The notes under the pieces: generated by a model
The model's input: only the letters and a program-made list of their open reading frames with translations
What the model was told of the DNA's origin: nothing
The model's database searches: none
In this document: positions 52,863-64,000 of the stretch, one piece after another
How the letters are laid out: each line of letters opens with the position of its first letter
How positions within the stretch are numbered: the first letter of the stretch is position 1
Position numbers and translations under genes: made by a program
Source of the DNA: Synchiropus splendidus
Lineage: Eukaryota > Chordata > Actinopteri > Syngnathiformes > Callionymidae
Direction: 5' to 3'
DNA: 64,000 nucleotides
Assembly (NCBI RefSeq): GCF_027744825.2
Contig: NC_071345.1
Span: 3,235,501-3,299,500 of the forward strand

Positions 52863-52976
52863 TATAAAGATTCCCGTCCAATAAAAGGAAGCCCCTTTCA
52901 GTTTGTCTGCGTCAGTGTGCGGAGGGGACGATTTTCTGGACGCATTTATTCAAGAATTGTCAACGAAATAATCAAG
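52863..52976 (+). promoter_or_regulatory. hsp90ab1: hsp90ab1 TATA box and untranslated first exon
   Basis: TATAAA at 52863-52868 and CCAAT at about 52878 precede a short segment ending in ATCAAG with the donor GTAAGTG at 52977. The first coding exon starts with its own acceptor at 54055, so a non-coding exon 1 is expected as in vertebrate HSP90AB1. The transcription start should lie near 52890-52910. Confidence 0.55.
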
Positions 52977-53540
52977 GTAAGTGTGTGGAACGATGCTCTG
53001 GACCGGCTACTATTCAAATGTGGTCCGTTTGGGCGCTTAGCTGCAGGGAAATGTCAAGTATATTGCGAGGATGCGACGATGAGAAGGTGTCGCGACATCG
53101 TAGCTCGACTGCCTTGTCACGAACAATCCGTGCGGGATTCGTGTTTGGGATGGATGTTTGCGGGCTCAGTTGGTCGTGTCGTGTCGCGTCGTGGGAGCTG
53201 GTGGATGTTGCATATGCACATGCGGCACTGCGGCGCCGTGGACGGAGCTCCGGTTGCATAAAGGCAGGTGTGGTGCAGGAGACGACCGATCCTCATCATA
53301 TACCGCCATTGGGGACTCGCTTTTCACGGTTATCGATTAATCCAATCTGTGAGACGGTTTTCCGTTTCCCCCGTTTAACACTCGTCCAACCAGCTCATGT
53401 ATTTACCCATTAAAATGACGAAATCGTATTTGCCGGATCGCTTAATGGTGCTCGTGAAACGGTCACGTGGTGACCCGTCTAACGCGCAAGAGTCCGTGTA
53501 AATCGTGAGAGAAAGGCGTGAAGTCGCTCCACGCTCGGAT

Positions 53541-53556
53541 GGAAGGTTCTCGTCCT
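53541..53556 (+). promoter_or_regulatory. hsp90ab1: Candidate heat-shock element in hsp90ab1 intron 1
   Basis: GGAAGGTTCTCGTCC contains GAA and TTC units five bases apart, then a GTC unit matching GAA imperfectly. It lies about 570 bases into intron 1. The human HSP90-beta gene is known to use an intronic heat-shock element. The rest of the intron (52977-54055) is CpG-rich, with a palindromic E-box, GGTCACGTGGTGACC, at 53461-53475. Confidence 0.35.
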
Positions 53557-54055
53557 TCAACACGTGTTTGCGGGGGCCATTGTCTGGCTTGTCGGTGGCC
53601 GCCATGTTGGAAAACGGCCACTTCCGCCAAGCGCAGCAACATGAGCTCAGCAGAAATGGGTGAAACGAAAGTGGAATAAAGACTTTACAACTCGAACGTA
53701 ATAAAACGAACGTAGCGTCCGAGCACGTTTCGTGTCGTAACCTAGTGGTCAGACCGGTTCCTTGATCGATACCGAGTCACTGCAGTGACGATTAGTAACG
53801 GACTTTTTTTCTTTTTTCTCACTAATCATCTTTATGATGAAATTATTGATGAAGTTTATGAATTTGACTTTATGATACCATTGTAATAAAGCGTTTCCCA
53901 TGCTCTTTTGTCCTTTCAAACTTTGAAGTCCTGGCGGTTTATTCTGTTGGGGGTCGACTGGTTTGATTCAGTTCTGCTCATTAGTTTGCTGCCCTCAGGT
54001 GATCCACTGCCCCCCGACTCTTGCTATTGTCTCCTAACAACACTCCACTGTTTAG

Positions 54056-57512
<3,457 letters not shown>

Positions 57513-57913
57513 ACAGACCCCCCACCCGCCCCCCCTTTCCCCACAGATTTCTATCACATAGCCACACGTTCCAATTGTTGATCCTTAAAGTGCAGTAACT
57601 GCAAAACTAGTTGTCGTTGTTGTGGGGAGCAGCGACGCTCTGGCTCCAGGGCGTCGCTGTCACCTTTAAGGATTCAAAAAAAGAAGTTAATTTTTGCTGT
57701 AAGTTAATGGTGACAGCACATTTGTTTTAAGAGTACCCTGTTGCACTGAGTTTTAAATGTCATATGTGTGAACATGGGAATGGTACATTCCGCTGTTGGG
57801 TCTGGTGACGACGGTTCCGGGCGTCTGCTCGTGTGCAACTCTGCATGGAGAGACTGTAAGATTCCTTTGCCTGAGTCCAGGCTCGTCTGTAATCCAAGTC
57901 TTGTTTTGCAAAA

Positions 57914-57920
57914 AATTAAA
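57914..57920 (+). terminator. hsp90ab1: Probable hsp90ab1 polyadenylation signal (AATTAAA)
   Basis: ATTAAA in an A-rich context, about 405 bases after the stop. The preceding 3'UTR has no other notable feature. Confidence 0.5.
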
Positions 57921-58440
57921 GACGTTCAACCCAAATCCTGCTGCTGATGGTCTCACACTTTAAGGGTTGGAAAACATGACTCCCAAGATGAAGACGACCA
58001 GTGAGCCACATGGACGAGGGCTGGTGTGGTGGAGATTTAAGATGACTGGATGATGATGGGAAGTTAGCCAAGTGATGGAAAACAATGAGGAAATTGAGGG
58101 ACATCACTAGGAAAAGAAGGCAAAAGGAAAGTTAAACATCCTGCCATATTTCAAATTGTCTTTAACAAGAGTAAACTTTCATTGTAATACAGTCACTGTT
58201 CATACAGGATGAGTTTAACGTCCGTTAAGAGGGCCTAAATTCGAGAAAATTGAAATATCGATTTCGATCTGAGCGCTCTTTTCTCAATTATTTCTGAATG
58301 ACTGCGCTCCTTAGCAAACGGTGACGTTATCGCAAAACAAAACTGCAGTTCAACTATATGAACACTAGAGGGAGCTGTGTATCTGTAAAAGTTTCTCGTC
58401 CAAAGGCAAACGAAACCAAGAGTGCACTGCAAGTTATCGA

Positions 58441-58592
58441 TCAGCCATAACATTATGACCACCTGATATATTTTGTCTCAACTTCAGACAGCTTTCTGGT
58501 GACGTCACCTCCTCCATCAGCCATAACATTATGACCACCTGTTACATTTTGTGTCAACTTCAGACAGCTTTCTGGTGACGTCACTTCCGCCA
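58441..58592. repeat. Two-unit 76-bp tandem repeat, each unit with a CRE
   Basis: Units 58441-58516 and 58517-58592 differ at only 5 of 76 positions. Each starts TCAGCCATAACATTATGACC, a word common in fish repeats. Each contains a perfect TGACGTCA (58500-58507 and 58576-58583). The repeat lies between the converging 3' ends of hsp90ab1 and rsph3. Confidence 0.9.
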
Positions 58593-58674
58593 TCCACCAC
58601 ATATCCATAAATCATAAATCATCTTGTGCATCAATGTCAAAATGATGGGGTGAAATACATGTACAAATGGAGCA

Positions 58675-58680
58675 TTTATT
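58675..58680 (-). terminator. rsph3: Probable rsph3 polyadenylation signal (AATAAA on minus)
   Basis: TTTATT on the plus strand lies about 160 bases past the rsph3 stop. No poly(A) remnant is visible beyond it. Confidence 0.45.
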
Positions 58681-58841
58681 TTCTCCTTATATAGCTCACG
58701 CAATATAGTCCATGAATTGCCAACAAATCCCTGTATTGTCTTTCTGGCTGGGCATCGTGGGAAGCAACCCCTGGTGCGGCTGCAATGATGGCTCTACAAC
58801 ACAAAGTCTTCACTGTCGAGAGCCAAACGTCCCGTGCAGAT

Positions 58842-59885
58842 TCAGTTCACCTGGTCTTCCCGCCAGCTGGTCAGCTCGTAGATGATGGAGTCCAGCAGCA
58901 GCCGCGCCAGTTCCTTCTGCTCTCGTCTCCTGTTCATCTCAGACATCAGCAGCGGGAGGAAGTTGCTCTCAATGTCCTTCTTCACAGGGTCGTAGATGTA
59001 GCCGTCCACTTTCAGGGCGCTGAAGACGGACGGGATCACGTTCTCCAGGTACCTCTGCGTGAAAGCCCGCCCGGCGATCATGGCCGCCACCTCCTTCTCT
59101 TTCCTCTGCACCTCCTTCTGCTGGGCGATCCGGTTCTCCTTCTCCTGCGTGTGACGTCTCTCCTGCTCCTGCAGTCGCTGAACTTCAGCCAGCTCAGCGT
59201 TGCGGCGCTCCTCGTAGTACTTCTGCTGGGCCTTGAGCGCTGCCAGCTCCTCCTCCTCCATCACCTCCAGCAGAGACTGCTCTATCGTCTTCCCCACCAG
59301 AACCTCCAGTAGTGGCTGGACCTCCCTGTCGAAGTCAAACAGCTCTCCTTCTTCTATCTGCGTGGCCACGTCCTTGCCAGTTTTGGCCGGGATGAACAGT
59401 GGACTGGGTGGTTTGTCCACGAAGGCGTCCGTCTGGCACTCCATCTCCGTGGTCACGATGATGTCGCTCAGTTCTTCCAGGTAAAGCTCCGTCTGTACGT
59501 CCATGTTTTGCCTGCCCTCCATGGGGTCAGGGGTGAAGGGCCTGAAGTCCCGCGCCCTGGTGGTGTTGATGGCTTTTCGTCCTTGACTCTGCACGTCTGC
59601 TTGGTTCCTCTGCAGGCCAGACGACGCTTTCCCCTTCACCGCCTGCCGATCGTATTTACCCTCCGCATATTTGGACTGAATCTGAGCTGAGAGACGCTGG
59701 CGGTACTTGGATCGGTTCTCAATAGGCCTGGAGTTGATGGAGACCAGGCGAAAGCCTTCGGGGCACTTCTGGTTCTGTTGGTCGAGCGCCTTGACAAACC
59801 ACAAGAAGACAGAATTATAAAGTGCTCCAGGTCCGCTGATGATTGACAGCAACTGTGACGCGTGTCCTGGGAAAGGTCCCAACAA
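58842..59885 (-). CDS. rsph3: Radial spoke head protein 3, uninterrupted single-exon frame
   Basis: RSPH3 is a ciliary radial-spoke protein and A-kinase anchor in motile axonemes. One open frame of 347 codons covers the conserved family core without introns: RPIENRSKYRQR near residue 55, DVQTELYLEEL, ECQTDAFVDKPPSPLFIPAK, GKDVATQIEEGELFDFD, VLVGKTIEQSLLEVMEEEEL, a long charged coiled coil (about 210-265), FTQRYLENVIPSVFSAL and DPVKKDIESNFLPLL. Human RSPH3 is split over several exons, so this looks like a retrocopy or an intron-loss allele. The frame is intact, which argues for selection. The first 32 residues (before ALDQQNQ) do not look like RSPH3. An acceptor-like TTTGTCAAG ends at 59790 in phase 0, so the true start may lie in an upstream exon not identified. 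Confidence 0.85.
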   Translation of the reverse strand: MLGPFPGHASQLLSIISGPGALYNSVFLWFVKALDQQNQKCPEGFRLVSINSRPIENRSKYRQRLSAQIQSKYAEGKYDRQAVKGKASSGLQRNQADVQSQGRKAINTTRARDFRPFTPDPMEGRQNMDVQTELYLEELSDIIVTTEMECQTDAFVDKPPSPLFIPAKTGKDVATQIEEGELFDFDREVQPLLEVLVGKTIEQSLLEVMEEEELAALKAQQKYYEERRNAELAEVQRLQEQERRHTQEKENRIAQQKEVQRKEKEVAAMIAGRAFTQRYLENVIPSVFSALKVDGYIYDPVKKDIESNFLPLLMSEMNRRREQKELARLLLDSIIYELTSWREDQVN

Positions 59886-59889
59886 TCTA

Positions 59890-60760
59890 CCTCAGTCACC
59901 TCCAGGAATCACCCAGCCTTGCCTCTAGCTACTCATGTCGTCCCCAACCACTACGTTCCCATCTCACTTCTGCAAGCCACCATTCAACGGCTCCTCTCGA
60001 GAACATGGCACCCTGTCCTTCCCATATGGTGAAGGCTGGGCTTAAAGACCATCCCTGGGTGCAACATCCAGTGGTGGGCCATGTACCGATGGTGGTGAGT
60101 CAGGACACCATTGATACAGTTCTGTTTGGGACGGCACAGCTTGGAATGGTATGTACCATCCTGGCTGACACACTCGGTGGTCAAGCCAATTGGTACCTTA
60201 CCATTCAGTTTTACCCCTGGCATAATTGTACGAAACTGGTCCAGTTGGGATAATGCTGCACTCGATCGCAGGCCAAACTGTTGCCACTGTGCTGGCTGGC
60301 CTGACCGAGCTCGATTGCAAACAGTACCACTCACCTCTGGCGAGGCGTGCCACAATGGCCCTGACCCTCTATGGTTCTTAAGAAGAGTTTGGTTGCACCT
60401 GGGCAAAGTAACCGCAGGTAACAAAGTAAGCCTTGGCAGAGAACCCAGGCATCAACCTCTGAGCGTTGTTTCATTGGACTTCAAAGCTCCAACAACTGAT
60501 TCAACAATGTCTTTGTTGGATTTCTTTTCTTGGGGTGAGGGTCTAAGGGGTATGGGGGTACCCCATTCCTACACCCATGCTTGTCTCAGAAGCATTCCTG
60601 AGCGAAATGACGGACCTAGGATGGACCTGCTAGAGGAGAAGCACTACCATGGCGATGCCCACATGGTGGCGCTGAGGTTGGCACTCTTGGCAAGCGAAGG
60701 TCAGGGATTTATGCAGGTCCGCAGATTTGCGCCTTTGATCCCCTGGTTATAATGATGTCA
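59890..60760. other. Unassigned repeat-like block open on both strands
   Basis: GC-balanced sequence with many GGTACC/GGTACA-type words. A frame of 213 codons on plus (60111-60752) overlaps one of 146 codons on minus (60424-59984). Neither shows a domain I recognise. The word pattern recalls non-autonomous DNA transposons of fish, but I see no clear ends or target duplications. It could also be the upstream leader region of rsph3. Confidence 0.3.
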
Positions 60761-62321
60761 TCAATTTTAATCTTCAGATGCATCTCGATTGCGGATTAAG
60801 AACTTCGGTGGTACGGTCTAATGGGCCTCGGTCCTAAAACCCCTTCGTAAAAACACCTGCTCCTCTCAATAATACAAGAGTGAGATGCAATGAGAGCCAT
60901 CACAACCAGAGGAGGAGTGAGCAGGAGCAGTGGTTCTACACCGAGTCTCTCCTGGATGACAGACCTAACTTGTGCTCTGGCAGTGCCCACAGGCGAGTTG
61001 GAGAGCGGTCCAGAAACACTCATCAGTGTTTGGGTCCTGAAATACTCACCATAGTCAAATCTTAAATTTGCTCTCTGACACAGCAGTGGGGAGGGGTGTT
61101 GTGCTTTTTATTAGCGGGATGGACACGTCAGTGCAACACACTGGACATACTGATCTGTCACGCTCGAGTCAGTGGGAGCGTCTGGCTTGTTTCCTAACCA
61201 GGATCTGTGAGGCTGCACTTATACCTGCCGCCAAGTCGGGATGAAAGAGAAGCGATCCAATCCTGTGTTGGTTTTCAAAGGCAGCGAGGAACTGACCAAC
61301 CACATCAACTTTTACGGGGATGAGTAAATAAAGACACGAACAAAGACCGGCAGAAAGGTGAGTCACTTCACCTGAGGGAGGACCGGAACCCCGCCCCTTT
61401 GATGTTAGACTATTGACTCGGACAGGTGAAGGCGGAACAGTGAGGTCACATGACCAGGTAAACCACAAGAAAAGTGGCATAACTGTGAGAAAGTTTAAAA
61501 TGTTTTAGTGTAAAAAAACAAAACAAAAAAAACCTTTGTGATTATTTTTTGTAAACAATGTCTGAAACAAACATAGAAAATAGATGAAAATATCAGAAGA
61601 TTAAAAAAAAGATTGTTGTAATAAAAAGATGCATTTGAGATGAAGCTGTACAGATAAAATATATAAATGTAAAAATAGGTTGGCAATGAGGTGCATGTTT
61701 TTAAAAAGTAGCAAAAAAAAATAATACAAGAAATAAAATAGCAGTTTGATAAATTGAAATAAAATTATTGAATTCAAATATTTAATTTTAGTACAACAAA
61801 ATAGATTTTTTAAGAATAAATATTTAATTTTGAAACAGCTGATTAAAGAAAGTGGAAAAACATGTTGAAGACAGTTTCATTACAAGAACAAAAAGGGGAA
61901 ATAAATGAATGGAAAAGCCAAGTAAAAACGTGACGCCGCCACAAAGTTAATCTGTGTTTTATTATGAATTCAGTGATCGGAAGTAACAGAGCAATAATAA
62001 AAAGTAGCAGTCACGTCTTCCTTGAAAAACCACCAGGACATTCACGTGGCGGCACGAGCACACGAAGCCGTCTGTACAAAACGCACTTGATAACCCGCTG
62101 GTTTATTTACACAAAATGGTTTCGGACCATGGTGGTGCGGAATCTTGAGGTGGCCGAGCGTTTTACACACCAGTGGAACGTGTTAATATATTAACTCTCA
62201 GCTTTTCATGGATAAAACATTTCATTAAGACTTAAATGTGACCAAAGACAGCTGTCATGGATGTTGACCTTTGAGCCTGTAGATGGCAGTATTGCACCTA
62301 TGGTAGAGACACATGTGATTT
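60761..62321. other. Intergenic region between rsph3 and slc35b2, left part
   Basis: No gene is supported. AT-rich at 61490-61930. Short frames have no domains. Confidence 0.5.
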
Positions 62322-62329
62322 CATATCAG

Positions 62330-62524
62330 TTGTGATGGGCTGAAGAGGCTTCATGAAACAGTGTTCATGATTTCAGAGCCCACTAGAGGGCAGTCTTGGT
62401 TTAGAATTGATGTGAGGTTTCACTGAGACGGTTGTTTAACTCCTAAGACGTTGGGGCAGAAAGCGCCATCTAGTGGCCTCTGAAAATGAGGACAGTTTCA
62501 TGAAGCCTCATCAGACCATCACTA
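62330..62524. mobile_element. Complete hAT-like MITE (195 bp) with 8-bp target duplication and two CTCF motifs
   Basis: The element is flanked by identical CATATCAG octamers (62322-62329 and 62525-62532). It has imperfect terminal inverted repeats of about 46 bp (TTGTGATGGGCTGAAGAGGC at left; TAGTGATGGTCTGATGAGGC read inward at right). Eight-base duplications and TAGTGATGG ends fit the hAT superfamily. It has no coding capacity. Inside are CCACTAGAGGGCAGT (62380-62394, plus) and CCACTAGATGGCGCT (62462-62476, minus), both matching the CTCF core CCASYAGRKGGCRSY at all 15 positions and facing each other. Partial copies lie at 17797, 21118 and 35515. Confidence 0.85.
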
Positions 62525-62532
62525 CATATCAG

Positions 62533-63793
62533 GAACCTCCACAGACTGGCCGGGATGAGGATCAGCACCTCTGAGGTTATAGTGAGTCACAGCACGGGAG
62601 GATATGAATAGCGGGAGGATCATCCACTAGAGACTCAGAGAAGAGTCTTTGATAAGTTTCTGTCGACCATGGGACGCACCACATGGAACAACAGTCTGGT
62701 TTGGGAATGTCTGGGCGACCTTCAGTCGGAGCATGAGGCAGGAAAAGTGATGACTCTTCAACCTCAACAATGTGAAGAACCAGAGCTCACAAGATGAAGG
62801 GAAATATTATCTCCCGTGACTCACTTTATATCAAGGTTCACATGATCTGTGGAAGTTCCTTTCTGGGAATTTCCGCGTGTCTCATTATGTGAACTGCAGC
62901 ATCATAACAAGACGCTTCGGTGAAGACGATGACCTGCATGTACCGATGACACCAGCACACTCTGACTTCACCTCTCGCTATGATCACACTCCAAAAGCAT
63001 TTTAAAAAGCAGCTCCATCTTGAGGGAACTAATCACTGAAATGCACTCTTCAGCATCTGAGGGGCCATGATTTCCTTCATGGTACCTGAAGGACCAGCCC
63101 ACAAGTGGATCAGGACCTAACGCTGGAGCAGCGCAAATTCATTTGAATGCATCCATTTTCCGCAGCTTATTCGCTCACATGGGCTGCAGGGGTTCGAGCC
63201 TATCCCAGCAGGGCGAGAGGCAGGGGACACTCTGAAAAGGTCGCCAGCCTATCACAGGGCAGATAAGGATGATGGTGATCCAAACCGTCTCCACCAACAT
63301 CCGCCGCTTCCCATCAGCAGGGCAGCATCTCCTCAGCCCTGTAGATCATTTCCGCCAAGATGGAGCTCTCGGTTCCAAAAAATGCTTAGGTATTCAGAGC
63401 ACTGACAGGATAAATGGCTGCTTGTTGACCTGTTTTAACGACATAACAGACCTGTAGCAGACGCATGAGAAGAGTGACATGATGTAAACAAACACAATTT
63501 TAGAAGTGACCTTTTGGTATTGACCTGTAATGCTTGTTGGCGTGTGACTCAAGCATTCATGTGGGAAACACTAGGCGGCGCTGTTGTAGGGAATGAAATG
63601 TTTGATGTTTGTTGAAGTCTGGATAAATAAGCCACATGTGGTGGTTCACTGTCAAACGTTAGGAGAGGGTTTGAAGATCGGGACTCGTGTGTTCAACAAT
63701 CTTTAGGCACTCGGACCAAAGTGGACCCGCCGGGTCGTAAAAACACGCGCACAAAAGCCACCACGGAAAACGCGGTGCAGAGTTCCAGTTTGG
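62533..63793. other. Intergenic region and slc35b2 3'UTR
   Basis: Contains the L2-like tail at 63149-63262. The part next to 63794 (about 63620-63793) is likely slc35b2 3'UTR. A near-CTCF word, ACACTAGGCGGCGCT, lies near 63570. No other gene is seen. Confidence 0.5.
63149..63262 (+). repeat. L2/Maui-like LINE 3' end
   Basis: The words CATCCATTTTCCGC..GCTTATTC, GAGCCTATCCCAGC and GGTCGCCAGCCTATCACAGG appear in the order typical of the 3' region of fish L2-type elements. Only the tail is present. Confidence 0.65.
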
Positions 63794-64000
63794 TCAGACT
63801 TTCTGCGTCAGTGGCGCCGCGGCCCGTCGCCCCGACTTGACGCGGCTGCGAGCGTACACCCGCAAGAAGAGCGCCAGGAACACGATGGCGATGCCGAAGC
63901 CGCCGATGACGGTGGTGGCGTGGCCGTAGAGGAAACACGACAGCAGGATGGCGAACGCCTGCCGCAGGGTCATTATAATGGTGAACACGGCGGCGCCGAA
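63794..64000 (-). CDS. slc35b2: PAPS transporter SLC35B2 (PAPST1), last coding exon, cut by window edge
   Basis: SLC35B2 carries the sulfate donor PAPS from cytosol into the Golgi. The 69 codons visible start [16 protein letters not shown] and end in LTQKV followed by TGA. The [16 protein letters not shown] helix, the second hydrophobic helix ([19 protein letters not shown]) and the QKV terminus match the C-terminus of vertebrate SLC35B2 and not the other SLC35B members. Its place next to hsp90ab1 mirrors human 6p21, which supports the call. The upstream exons lie beyond 64000. Confidence 0.85.
   Translation of the reverse strand, partial: FGAAVFTIIMTLRQAFAILLSCFLYGHATTVIGGFGIAIVFLALFLRVYARSRVKSGRRAAAPLTQKV

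Noticed and set aside
53375..53605. Minus-strand frame starting MAATDKPDNG in hsp90ab1 intron 1
   Set aside because: Unknown peptide, no downstream exon found. Its ATG lies in a GCCGCCAT word resembling a YY1 site, which is a simpler explanation.

Overview
This is nuclear DNA from a ray-finned fish, probably a percomorph-like teleost with a fairly compact genome. The reasons are: vertebrate multi-exon genes with short GT-AG introns; human-like proteins (eIF2-alpha 315 aa, HSP90-beta 725 aa, V-ATPase D 248 aa); and repeats typical of fish (L2/Maui-like tail, (TATC)n-tailed LINE 3' end, short hAT-like elements, a LINE endonuclease/RT tail). The species cannot be named from sequence alone.

Layout, left to right. 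1-10227: mostly non-coding sequence upstream of or within gephyrin, with one candidate cassette exon (5844-5918) and a candidate 5' exon ending at 235. 10228-18185 (+): the last 14 exons of gphn, covering the end of the linker and the whole MoeA-like E domain; the N-terminal G domain is not in the window. 18186-22180: gphn 3'UTR, then a repeat-rich gap with a decayed LINE and a perfect 25-bp-arm hairpin. 22180-33075 (+): pals1 (mpp5), complete, with an unusual two-uORF leader. 33670-36374 (-): atp6v1d, complete. 36840-40545 (+): eif2s1, complete. 40560-51345 (-): rbm25, complete, tail-to-tail with eif2s1. 52863-57930 (+): hsp90ab1, complete. 58660-59885 (-): an uninterrupted, intronless rsph3 reading frame. 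59890-63790: gene-poor repeats, including an intact 195-bp hAT-like MITE. 63794-64000 (-): the last coding exon of slc35b2, cut by the window edge.

The genes do not form one pathway. They are a synteny block: gphn-pals1-atp6v1d-eif2s1 keeps the order and strands of human 14q23, rbm25 belongs to human 14q24, and hsp90ab1-slc35b2 are neighbours on human 6p21. The window therefore joins segments that are separate in human.

The most interesting signals are: a MITE family whose copies carry consensus-perfect CTCF core motifs; the intronless rsph3; the spliced uORF and the ATGA-overlapping uORF in front of pals1; a possible E-domain-only gephyrin start; CLEAR-like E-boxes around the atp6v1d start; and the LINE-end hairpin. 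I found no wholly new multi-gene system. Exon boundaries were read by eye from splice consensus, reading phase and remembered family sequences. For the five complete multi-exon genes the coding exons add up to whole codons.
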